Below, in pieces: positions 1 through 7,206 of a DNA stretch of 7,206 bases; position 1 is the first letter of the stretch, and every line of letters starts with the position of its first letter. This DNA comes from Rhodocyclales bacterium (GTDB lineage Bacteria > Pseudomonadota > Gammaproteobacteria > Burkholderiales > Rhodocyclaceae), in assembly GCA_021413665.1 (NCBI GenBank), contig JAIOPW010000511.1, positions 1 to 7,206 on the forward strand. The letters run 5' to 3'. The notes beneath the pieces are model-generated. The model was given only the letters and a program-made list of their open reading frames with translations, was not told the origin of the DNA and made no database searches. Both the position numbers and the translations under genes were made by a program.

Positions 1-137
1 GCTTCGGAAAGGCTGGGATGCCAGAGCAGTTCGATGCCCTCGTCGGCAAGTTCACGAAACAGGGATCCGTGTTCGCTGCCCAGCCATGACAGGGTGCAGC
101 CGCCGCAGCCGCCAGACTGGAGCCAGAGAAGGTTCAT
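1..137 (-). CDS. hoxB: HoxB/HupU, small subunit of the H2-sensing regulatory [NiFe]-hydrogenase (5' part only)
   Basis: The reading frame starts at ATG 137-135 and runs off the window at position 1 after 45 codons. It begins MNLLWLQSGGCGGCT and continues through a LLWHPSLSE block. Seen directly: the CGGC pair (C11, C14), which in [NiFe]-hydrogenase small subunits provides two ligands of the proximal [4Fe-4S] cluster, lies only ten residues from the start. There is no twin-arginine signal peptide. A cytoplasmic small subunit of this form is typical of group 2b sensor hydrogenases (HoxB/HupU), which pair with HoxC/HupV and report H2 to a histidine kinase rather than to respiration. Position right after hoxA fits the hoxA-hoxB-hoxC-hoxJ order. 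The start is supported by a strong Shine-Dalgarno sequence. The C-terminal cluster ligands are outside the window, so a short-chain non-sensor small subunit cannot be fully excluded. Confidence 0.93.
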   Translation of the reverse strand, partial: MNLLWLQSGGCGGCTLSWLGSEHGSLFRELADEGIELLWHPSLSE

Positions 138-141
138 GACA

Positions 142-149
142 ACCTCCCC
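142..149 (-). promoter_or_regulatory. Strong ribosome binding site of hoxB
   Basis: On the minus strand the sequence AGGGGAGGTTGTC precedes ATG at 137. GGGGAGGT is a near-perfect Shine-Dalgarno match four bases upstream of the start codon, and it fixes the hoxB start. The same bases form the 3' arm of a predicted hairpin, so the site may be masked in the mRNA. Confidence 0.8.
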
Positions 150-169
150 TCGGGCCGCCCCAAGGGAGG
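143..169 (-). repeat. Inverted repeat covering the hoxB ribosome binding site
   Basis: CCTCCC at 143-148 and GGGAGG at 164-169 are perfect reverse complements. Read on the minus (mRNA) strand, the arms extend as CCTCCCTTGGG, loop GCGG, CCCGAGGGGAGG: six base pairs, a G-U wobble, a T-A pair, one bulged G and three more G-C pairs closing a four-base loop. The 3' arm is the hoxB Shine-Dalgarno sequence. There is no T-run, so this is not a classical terminator. It may be a translational control structure or a member of a dispersed intergenic repeat family; the sequence does not decide between these. Confidence 0.6.
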
Positions 170-188
170 CTGAGTCATGGCACCCGGA

Positions 189-203
189 GGCGGCGCAGCC
201 GCC
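189..203. repeat. Short perfect inverted repeat in the hoxA-hoxB gap
   Basis: GGCGGC at 189-194 and GCCGCC at 198-203 are perfect reverse complements separated by three bases. It is the middle one of three hairpins between hoxA and hoxB. No U-run follows, and no known operator was recognised. Confidence 0.5.
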
Positions 204-215
204 GAACCATTGTCA

Positions 216-236
216 CCCCTTCCCGCGGGGAAGAGG
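216..236. repeat. Inverted repeat just downstream of hoxA
   Basis: CTTCCC at 219-224 and GGGAAG at 228-233 are perfect reverse complements around a three-base loop. On the minus strand the stem extends to nine pairs (CCTCTTCCC with GGGAAGGGG, including one G-U pair). It lies about 17 bases after the hoxA stop codon. The distal side, GTGACAATGG, has no T-tract, so rho-independent termination is unlikely. It could protect an mRNA 3' end after processing or pause polymerase before hoxB; this is inference. Confidence 0.5.
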
Positions 237-252
237 CTGGGGGATAGGCTCA

Positions 253-1757
<1,505 letters not shown>

Positions 1758-1761
<4 letters not shown>

Positions 1762-3485
1762 TCCGGAACCTTCCAGCCAAGGTCGCGGTGGCGCGCAAGG
1801 TGGCGCGGCGTCCACGAGGCCAGTGACTTGCGCACAAAATGATGGCGGGCAACATGGTAGCTGGGGTCGAAGCCGTAGAAATTGCGCCGCATGTGGTTCA
1901 GTTCTTCGTCGCGATAAGCGGCCAGCGGCTTTTTGGCTTCGTCCTGCGCGCGACATGCGCGCTTGGCTTCCAGCCTGTCCACGAGATCCGGTGCGGCGGC
2001 AATCTCCGCAGCGCGCCGCGCCACGTCGATGCGGAACGCGTCCTGATCGCCAGCCAGGCAGGCATCGATGAATCGACTTTCGACTGCGCCTTGCGCCGTC
2101 AGCGGCTGGCGGTTGCGCATGATGGCCCGCGCCGCCTCGTCGCCGACGCGACGGGGCAGCAGGTAGGTCCAGTATTCCGAACCGAAGAGGTTGCCCATGT
2201 TCTTGTAGTGCGGATTCAGCATTACGCCATCGCGCGCCCAGACCAGGTCCGCTGCCCGCGCCAGGAAACAGCCGCCGGCGCCCGCATTGCCGGCCAGCGT
2301 GGCGACCGTGATCCGGCCATCGGTCTCGATCAGTTCAAGCGCCAGATCATTCATCGCATTGATGTTGTTCCAGGATTCGTCAGCCGGCGACCCGTCACCC
2401 AAACTCGCCGCTTCGATCACATTGAGATGAATGCCATTGGACCAGAAGTCGGTACCTCCCAGCAAGACCAGCACCCGCGCCGGGCGCGTTTTCGCCCAGG
2501 CCAGGGCGGCGCGCAGGCGCCGGCACTGGGTGGTCGACATCGCTCCGTTGTAGAACTCGAAATGCAGAAAGCCGACGCCTTCCGATTCTTCGTAAGCGAT
2601 GTCCTGCCACGTCTGGCCCTCGGCGCGCCACCAGCCTTCAAGCGCGATCTCGGGAAGTGCCGCCGACTCGCCGGCAAAAGCCAGCGTCGTCGGCAACTTG
2701 AAATCGCCCGTCCGTTTGACATGGCCGATCCAGACCGCGCCATCGCTTGTTTTGCGCAGGACCGCAGTCTGCCGTCGCGCCAGCAGATCGCCGGGACGGG
2801 CGTCCGGGGCGCCGAGCAAGGCAGCCTCCGGCGAGGCGTCGAAGATGTGACAGGCAGTCCCGAACAGGCTATCGGCGACGCCGGGAAAGCCGTCTGCGGC
2901 GTTGATCTTGCGCAGCACGGTGGCAGTTTCGTCGCGTTGCCAGTCGATGGCGCGGTCAGCCTGATGCATCAGCGGTCGCACGCTGCCGCGCGCCTCCTTG
3001 CATGCCGACAGCGGCGCCGGCGTGTAGCCTCCCGCTGCAAAGCGCTCCACCGCCTGCCGCACCGCCTGCGTCGCCGCCTGCATCACCTCGTGGCGATAAA
3101 TGCTGGCCTTTTTCGCCTCACGCAGCGGAAACGTGGCACTGGCCCAGACCGGGCCCGCATCCATTTCGGCTTCGGCCTGCAGCACGGTGACGCCCCACTC
3201 CGCTTCCCCCGACTGGATCGCCCAGTCCAGTGCCGACGGACCGCGGTCGCCAACGATGCCCGGATGGACGACCAGGCAGACATGGTGTTTCCAGATTGAT
3301 TCCGGGATCGCCCGGCGCAGGTAAGGGGCCACGATCAGGTCGGGCCGAAACAGCGCGACCGCTTCCTCGGCCACGCTGTCGGCAATGTCGAACTCGATGG
3401 AAATCTCATGTCCGAGCCGCTGCAACTCGGCACCGAGCCGCTGCGTGAGGCTGTTGAAGGCATGCGTCAGGAGCAGGATGCGCAT
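1758..3485 (-). CDS. hypX: HypX/HoxX, formyltransferase-crotonase fusion that makes the CO ligand of [NiFe]-hydrogenase
   Basis: A 575-residue cytoplasmic protein. Residues 1-about 170 resemble the N10-formyl-tetrahydrofolate hydrolase/formyltransferase fold, with VVHPGIVGDRGPSALDWAI (H74 in the HPG motif) and EAEMDAGPVWA (D109). Residues about 170-270 match the C-terminal part of formyltransferases. Residues about 305-500 form an enoyl-CoA hydratase/isomerase (crotonase) domain: GGTDFWSNGIHLNVIE (343-358), the oxyanion-hole stretch AGNAGAGGCFLARAAD (398-413) and NPHYKNMGNLFGSEYW (424-439, including Y427 and E437). The tail RRNFYGFDPSYHVARHHFVRK is typical of HypX. Published work on HypX shows transfer of a formyl group from formyl-THF to CoA and release of CO from formyl-CoA, giving the active-site CO during aerobic growth. 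Length is within the family range. The ATG at 3485 follows the hypE stop by 11 bases with no clear Shine-Dalgarno, so coupling to hypE is likely. The stop overlaps the hoxA start (ATGA). Confidence 0.95.
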
Positions 3486-3496
3486 CGGCAGACCAT

Positions 3497-4561
3497 TCAG
3501 CAGATTCTCGGCAGCTGGTCACCCGCCAGCCAGTCGACGATGCGCTTGCCGCCGAAGGACGTGGTGAGTTGGACAAAATGGTGATCGTCGGCGACCACGT
3601 CGCCGATGAAGCAGGCATCGCGTCCCAGCGGGTGGGCGCGCATGGCATTGAGCAGCAACTCGGCGTCCAGCGCCGAGCAGATCGCGATCAGCTTGCCTTC
3701 GTTGGCGACGTAGAGCGGATCGAGGCCGAGGAACTCGCAGGCCGCGGCCACGACCGGCTTCACCGGGATGCGCTCCTCGTACAGCATCATGCCCACGCCG
3801 GACTGGCCGGCGATCTCGTTCAATGTGGCCGCCAGTCCGCCGCGCGTCGGGTCGCGCAGGCAGCGCAGATCGGCGCCGCTGGCGAGCATGGCGGCGACCA
3901 GTCCGTTCAAAGCAGCGGTATCGGATTCGATCGGCGCGTCGAAGGAGAGGTTCTCGCGTTGGCTCATGATCGCCACGCCGTGGTCGCCCAGCGAGCCGGA
4001 AACGAGGATGACGTCGCCCGGCCGCGCCCTGCTGCCGCCGAGTTCGAGGCCGTCGGCCAGCACCCCGACACCGGTCGTGGTGATGAACACGCCGTCGCCC
4101 TTGCCGCGCTCGACCACCTTGGTGTCGCCGGTCACCACCGGCACGCCGGCTTCGCGCGCGGCCCCGGCCATGGACTCGACGATGCGCGCCAGGTCGGCCA
4201 GCGGGAAACCCTCCTCGAGGATGAAACCGGCCGAAAGATAAAGCGGTGTCGCGCCCATCACCGCCACATCATTCACCGTGCCATGCACCGAAAGGCAGCC
4301 GATGTCGCCGCCGGGAAAGAACAGCGGCGAAACCACGTGGCAGTCGGTCGACATCACCAGCCGTCCCGGCCGGCCGTTGATAGTCGGCGCCGGCAACACG
4401 GCGCCGTCGTTGCCCTGCCCCAGGTATTCGTTGCCCAGGTGCCTGGCGAACAGTTCCGAGATCAGTTGCACCATCGAACGCCCGCCCGAGCCGTGCGTCA
4501 GGTCGACGCAACCGTGCTTCAGGTCGAGCGGACGCACATAGCCTCTTTTTACCTCTACCAT
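3497..4561 (-). CDS. hypE: HypE, carbamoyl dehydratase that forms the cyanide ligand
   Basis: A 354-residue member of the PurM/SelD-like ATPase family. HypE receives a carbamoyl group from HypF on its C-terminal cysteine and dehydrates it with ATP to a thiocyanate, which is passed to iron on HypC-HypD. Seen in the sequence: LTHGSGGRSM (21-30), the nucleotide/metal motif GQGNDGAVL (48-56), GDIGCLSVHGTVNDVAVMG (85-103), VTGDTKVVERGKGDG (143-157), DPTRGGLAATLNEIAG (237-252), and the invariant end PRIC with Cys354 as the carrier. Length is normal for the family and all key residues are present. ATG at 4561 directly follows the hypD TAA (TAAATG), with AAGGA ten bases upstream inside hypD. An intact HypE together with a HypF lacking its activation domains implies that a full-length HypF exists elsewhere in the genome, unless another protein replaces it. 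Confidence 0.97.
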   Translation of the reverse strand: MVEVKRGYVRPLDLKHGCVDLTHGSGGRSMVQLISELFARHLGNEYLGQGNDGAVLPAPTINGRPGRLVMSTDCHVVSPLFFPGGDIGCLSVHGTVNDVAVMGATPLYLSAGFILEEGFPLADLARIVESMAGAAREAGVPVVTGDTKVVERGKGDGVFITTTGVGVLADGLELGGSRARPGDVILVSGSLGDHGVAIMSQRENLSFDAPIESDTAALNGLVAAMLASGADLRCLRDPTRGGLAATLNEIAGQSGVGMMLYEERIPVKPVVAAACEFLGLDPLYVANEGKLIAICSALDAELLLNAMRAHPLGRDACFIGDVVADDHHFVQLTTSFGGKRIVDWLAGDQLPRIC

Positions 4562-5689
4562 TTAATGCATGTCCTTGTAACGTCCAAAACGGTAATGCGC
4601 GGCACAGGCACCTTCCGAACTGACCATGCAGGAGCCGATGGGATTCTCGGGCGTACACACCGTGCCGAATATCTTGCAGTCCTGCGGTCGCTTGACGCCG
4701 CGCAGGATGGCGCCGCATTCGCAGGCCTTGTTGTCGGGCACCGAAACGTAGTCGATGGCGAAGCGACGCTCGGCGTCGTAGCTTGCGTACTTCTGCCGTA
4801 TCCTCAGCGCCGAATAGGGCACCACCGACAGGCCGCGCCACTCGAACTCGCGCCGCAGTTCGAAGACCTCGGCGACGCGGTCCTGGGCCTTGAGGTTGCC
4901 GTCGCGGCTCACGGCGCGCGAGAACTCGTTTTCAACTTCGGCGCGGCCTTCGTTCACCTGGCGCACCAGCATCAGGATGGCCTGCATCACGTCGAGCGGC
5001 TCGAAGCCGGCGATGACCACCGGCTTGCGGTATTCCTCGGCGAAGAATTCGTAGGGCCGGCTGCCGATCACCGTGGACACATGCGCCGGGCCGATGAAGC
5101 CGTCCAGCGGCACCGTGCCCCACTGCCGCACTTCCGGCGATTCTAGGATGTTGCTGATGGCCGAGGGTGTCAGCACATGACAGCAGAGCACGCTGAAATT
5201 TGTCAGCCCCTCGGCCTCGGACTGCTGGATGGCAACCGCCGTCGGCGGCGTGGTGGTCTCGAAGCCGATGGCGAAGAACACCACTTCGCGTTGCGGGTTG
5301 TCGCGCGCGATCTGCAAGGCATCGATGGTCGAATACACCATGCGGATATCGCCGCCGCGCGCCTTGGCCTTCATCAGCGAGAGGCCGTCGGACGCGGGAA
5401 CGCGCAGAGTGTCGCCGTAGGTGCACAAGATCACGCCCTGCTTCAGGGCGAGGTCGATCGCCATGTCCACGCGGCCGATCGGCAGCACACAGACCGGGCA
5501 GCCGGGGCCGTGCACCATGCGCACCGAAGGCGGCAGCAGGTCGGTCAGGCCGTAGCGCGAAATGGCATGGGTGTGGCCGCCGCAGAACTCCATGAAGCTG
5601 TAGCTGCGTCCGGCCCGGACTTCGGCGGCGATGCTCCGCGCGAGGTTCTTCGCCAGTTGGCCGTCGCGGAATTCGTCGATGTATTTCAC
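4562..5689 (-). CDS. hypD: HypD, [4Fe-4S] scaffold protein for Fe(CN)2CO assembly
   Basis: A 375-residue protein starting at GTG (read as Met-Lys-Tyr-Ile-Asp-Glu-Phe). HypD binds HypC and carries the iron to which cyanide and CO are attached. Seen: FMEFCGGHTHAISRYG (32-47, C36), MVHGPGCPVCVLP (58-70, C64 and C67), IGFETTTPPTA (141-151), IGPAHVSTVIG (199-209), and a C-terminal cysteine-rich region (C323, C325, C338, C345, C354, C362) that contains the [4Fe-4S] ligands of the family. The frame stays open upstream to 5929, but that 80-residue extension is arginine-rich, lies over hypC and does not resemble HypD. GTG at 5689 gives the family N-terminus and overlaps the hypC stop as GTGA, a normal coupling arrangement. 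Length and motifs are complete, so the protein should be functional. Confidence 0.97.
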   Translation of the reverse strand: MKYIDEFRDGQLAKNLARSIAAEVRAGRSYSFMEFCGGHTHAISRYGLTDLLPPSVRMVHGPGCPVCVLPIGRVDMAIDLALKQGVILCTYGDTLRVPASDGLSLMKAKARGGDIRMVYSTIDALQIARDNPQREVVFFAIGFETTTPPTAVAIQQSEAEGLTNFSVLCCHVLTPSAISNILESPEVRQWGTVPLDGFIGPAHVSTVIGSRPYEFFAEEYRKPVVIAGFEPLDVMQAILMLVRQVNEGRAEVENEFSRAVSRDGNLKAQDRVAEVFELRREFEWRGLSVVPYSALRIRQKYASYDAERRFAIDYVSVPDNKACECGAILRGVKRPQDCKIFGTVCTPENPIGSCMVSSEGACAAHYRFGRYKDMH

Positions 5690-5931
5690 GAGGCCGCAGT
5701 TTCTCCGATGGTTCCGGACTCGTTGAGTTCCGCAAACAGGGCAAGCGTCCTTTTCGCCTCCTCGGGATCGAGTTTCGACAGCGCATAACCGACGTGGAGG
5801 ATCACGTAGTCGCCGACCTGCACGTCGGCCAGCAGGGCCAGCGAGACTTCCTTGCGCACGCCGTCGAGCTCGACGATCGCCGTATCGCCGGCGCCGACTT
5901 CTACCACTTTCACGGGAATGGCCAGGCACAT
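5686..5931 (-). CDS. hypC: HypC, hydrogenase maturation chaperone
   Basis: An 81-residue protein of the HypC/HupF family. It begins MCLAIPVKVVEV; Cys2 becomes N-terminal after Met removal and, together with HypD, holds the Fe(CN)2CO unit before handing it to the hydrogenase large subunit. The small OB-like beta fold is visible as alternating strands (ELDGVRKEVSLALL, VQVGDYVILHVGYALSKLD), with the conserved His46. A longer frame with an upstream start at 5991 exists, but it would bury Cys2 and overlap hypF, so ATG 5931 is chosen; GGAAA lies nine bases upstream. The start is four bases after the hypF stop, and the stop overlaps the hypD GTG start by four bases. A HoxL/HypC paralogue specialised for the membrane-bound enzyme is possible, but the position next to hypD favours HypC. 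Confidence 0.96.
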   Translation of the reverse strand: MCLAIPVKVVEVGAGDTAIVELDGVRKEVSLALLADVQVGDYVILHVGYALSKLDPEEAKRTLALFAELNESGTIGETAAS

Positions 5932-5935
5932 GGTT

Positions 5936-7030
5936 CTATTTTTCCAATAGCTGAATTGCGACCCAGGCCTGGCCCAGGGAAATCGCGGCATCGCCGGGCA
6001 GCAGCGTGCGCGGCATCAGAAGCGTCAGCCCGGTCGGCGGGATCTTTTCGCTCAGGCCGGCGCGCAGAAGTTTGTTGGAAAGGCAGCCACCGCCGCACGC
6101 CAGGCGCGCAATGCCGCTCGCCTCGGCGGCGCGGGCCACCCAGTGCAGCAGCGCCACCACCAGCGTGGCGTGGAACAGCGCGGCGCCGTAGGCCGCATCC
6201 GGCTCGGACGACAGGGCATCCAGCAGCGGCAGCAGGTCAAGTTCGCCATTGGCATCGATGCGCCAGCCATCGTCGAGCGGCGCTGGCCAGCCATGCGTCT
6301 CGATATACGCCGTGGCGTGCTGCTCCAACGCAATGGCGGCCTGCGCTTCGAACTCCATCTTCGGACAAATGCCGAGCAAGCCGGCAGCGGCGTCGAAGAC
6401 ACGGCCCATGCTCGACGTACGCGGACAGTTCACCGCTTTTTCCAGCATCGCCGCCACCGTTCCGGCACCCGGCTGGTCGGCGAAACGCGCCGCGATTTCC
6501 CCACCGCGGCCGAGGTCGGACAGTGCGGCGGCCGCCATGCGCCAGGGATCGCGCGCCGCGCGGTCGCCCCCCGGAAGCGCCAGAGGCCGCAAGTGGCCAA
6601 TGCGGCTGAAGGTGGCGCCATCGACGCTGAGCAGTTCGCCGCCCCAGGCCCGGCCGTCGGTACCGAGGCCGACGCCGTCCAGCGCCAGGCCCAGCATCGG
6701 CCCGCGGATACCATGTTCGGCGGCGACCGCCGCGATGTGGGCATGATGGTGCTGGACGCCTATCGCCTCGACGCCGAATTCCCCGGCCAGTTGCAGCGCG
6801 AACCGGGTCGAATGCAGGTCGGGATGCAGGTCGTGCGCGATCGCCACCGGTCGCCCGCCCGTGGTTGCGAGGGCAGCCAGCAGTTCGCGCACCGTCGCCT
6901 CGTGGGCGAGGCAGGCCTCGGCCTGAAACAGGTCGCCCACCGTGTGCGAGACCCAGGCCTGCCGGATGCGTTCAGTGGCCCCGCGACGCAAGTTGCCCTT
7001 CGAGCTCGGCAACCCTGCGCTTGAGGGCAT
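5936..7030 (-). CDS. hypF: Short HypF (HypF1 type), Kae1-like carbamoyltransferase domain only
   Basis: About 364 residues, compared with about 750 for complete HypF. Only the C-terminal Kae1/TobZ-like domain is present: AHDLHPDLHSTR (65-76), the metal-binding HHHAH (94-98), LDGVGLGTDGRAWGGE (117-132), SSMGRVFDA (206-214), GGGC (313-316) and GDAAISLGQ (346-354). The acylphosphatase, zinc-finger and YrdC-like domains that make carbamoyl-AMP are absent. The protein may still pass carbamoyl groups to HypE if another protein supplies the intermediate. R. eutropha HypF1 is a comparable shortened protein in the same operon position. The start is uncertain: ATG 7030 lies inside hypB, while TTG 7054, TTG 6991 and GTG 6940 are alternatives and none has a good Shine-Dalgarno. 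Family resemblance begins only near WVSHTVGDL (residue 26), so the first beta-hairpin of the domain (usually LGAxLKN-like) appears to be missing. Confidence 0.88.
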   Translation of the reverse strand: MPSSAGLPSSKGNLRRGATERIRQAWVSHTVGDLFQAEACLAHEATVRELLAALATTGGRPVAIAHDLHPDLHSTRFALQLAGEFGVEAIGVQHHHAHIAAVAAEHGIRGPMLGLALDGVGLGTDGRAWGGELLSVDGATFSRIGHLRPLALPGGDRAARDPWRMAAAALSDLGRGGEIAARFADQPGAGTVAAMLEKAVNCPRTSSMGRVFDAAAGLLGICPKMEFEAQAAIALEQHATAYIETHGWPAPLDDGWRIDANGELDLLPLLDALSSEPDAAYGAALFHATLVVALLHWVARAAEASGIARLACGGGCLSNKLLRAGLSEKIPPTGLTLLMPRTLLPGDAAISLGQAWVAIQLLEK

Positions 7031-7206
7031 CGACGCTTTCTTGCCGCGCGCCAAGCGCTTCGGCGCCGCCCCTCTCGATCCAGCCCAGCCACTGGTCCAT
7101 GCCCTGCCCCGAGGTCGCCGACACCTGGATCACCTCGATGGCGGGGTTCACCCGGCGTGCGAACTCGATCGCCGCCTCGACCTTGAAACTCACGTAGGGC
7201 AGCAGG
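6972..7206 (-). CDS. hypB: HypB, nickel-insertion GTPase (3' end only)
   Basis: The frame enters from the window edge and ends at TGA 6974-6972, leaving 77 residues. LLPYVSFKVEAAIEFARRVNP and EVIQVSATSGQGMDQWLGWIE match the end of the SIMIBI-class GTPase HypB; SAT is the G5 guanine-recognition element. HypB works with HypA to load nickel into the hydrogenase large subunit after the iron centre is built. The last about 25 residues (QESVDALKRRVAELEGQLASRGH) form a short amphipathic, probably coiled-coil helix past the GTPase fold. The Walker A, switch and metal-binding parts lie outside the window, so histidine-rich nickel storage cannot be judged. The end of the gene overlaps the hypF frame. 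Confidence 0.94.
   Translation of the reverse strand, partial: LLPYVSFKVEAAIEFARRVNPAIEVIQVSATSGQGMDQWLGWIERGGAEALGARQESVDALKRRVAELEGQLASRGH

Larger units (their letters stand above)
138..252. other. hoxA-hoxB intergenic region with three hairpins
   Basis: This 115-base stretch is the only non-coding gap in the window; every other junction is a small overlap or a few bases. It holds three separate strong inverted repeats (216-236, 189-203, 143-169) in succession. I see no sigma-54 promoter (GG-N10-GC with the usual flanks) reading into hoxB and no convincing -35/-10 pair, so hoxB is probably transcribed from upstream. The GC-rich palindromes resemble extragenic repeats of high-GC proteobacteria, but repeat status cannot be tested within one window. 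Confidence 0.6.

Noticed and set aside
178..195. A TGGCAC element resembling the -24 box of a sigma-54 promoter
   Set aside because: It is on the plus strand, pointing away from hoxB, and there is no GC at the required ten-base distance after GG.
216..236. A rho-independent terminator after hoxA
   Set aside because: The stem is strong, but no T-tract follows on the minus strand, and hoxB lies immediately downstream without a visible promoter of its own.
1762..1956. An N-terminal extension of HoxA of 65 residues
   Set aside because: It overlaps the hypX coding end, is Pro/Arg/Cys-rich and does not belong to the receiver domain; ATG 1761 has a good ribosome binding site and a stop-start overlap.
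1839..3299. A 486-codon plus-strand open frame opposite hypX
   Set aside because: It is antisense to a fully conserved HypX, has an Arg/Ala/Gln-rich composition, and shows no motif or ribosome binding site.
3569..5146. A 525-codon open frame on the plus strand opposite hypE and hypD
   Set aside because: It mirrors the third-position GC bias of the real genes, encodes a His/Arg/Ala-rich protein with no recognisable domain, and spans two complete conserved genes on the other strand.
5690..5929. An 80-residue N-terminal extension of HypD
   Set aside because: It is an arginine-rich out-of-frame reading of hypC; HypD homology begins exactly at GTG 5689.

Overview
This window is the distal part of a [NiFe]-hydrogenase maturation and regulation operon, with every gene on the minus strand. 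It reads from position 7206 down to 1: hypB (3' end only), a short hypF, hypC, hypD, hypE, hypX (hoxX), hoxA, and the first 45 codons of hoxB. Gene order and content match the hypA-B-F-C-D-E-X-hoxA-hoxB-hoxC-hoxJ arrangement of aerobic H2-oxidising (knallgas) Betaproteobacteria such as Ralstonia eutropha/Cupriavidus necator, including the shortened HypF. High GC, strong codon bias with long antisense open frames, and the gene set suggest a betaproteobacterium, possibly Rhodocyclales or a relative. The genus cannot be fixed from this window.

Layout. 6972-7206 is the end of hypB (nickel-insertion GTPase). 5936-about 7030 is a HypF holding only the Kae1-like carbamoyl-transfer domain, whose start lies inside hypB. 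5686-5931 (hypC), 4562-5689 (hypD) and 3497-4561 (hypE) encode the scaffold on which Fe(CN)2(CO) is built. 1758-3485 is hypX, a formyltransferase-crotonase fusion that supplies the CO ligand under aerobic conditions. 253-1761 is hoxA, a sigma-54-dependent response regulator. 138-252 is the only non-coding stretch and contains three strong inverted repeats. 1-137 is the start of hoxB, small subunit of the H2-sensing regulatory hydrogenase. From hypC to hoxA the genes overlap by 4 bases or are 0-11 bases apart, which points to one translationally coupled transcript.

How they work together. HypF and HypE make the cyanide ligands, HypC-HypD carry the iron, HypX provides CO, and HypB (with HypA, presumably upstream) delivers nickel. 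The finished sensor hydrogenase HoxBC signals H2 through a HoxJ-type kinase (expected beyond position 1) to HoxA, which activates hydrogenase promoters that are not in this window.

The system itself is known. The points worth a second look are the hairpin-rich hoxA-hoxB gap with a stem covering the hoxB ribosome binding site, a roughly 30-residue repeat-like insert in the HoxA ATPase module, and the missing N-terminal part of HypF. I did not find a convincing undescribed system.
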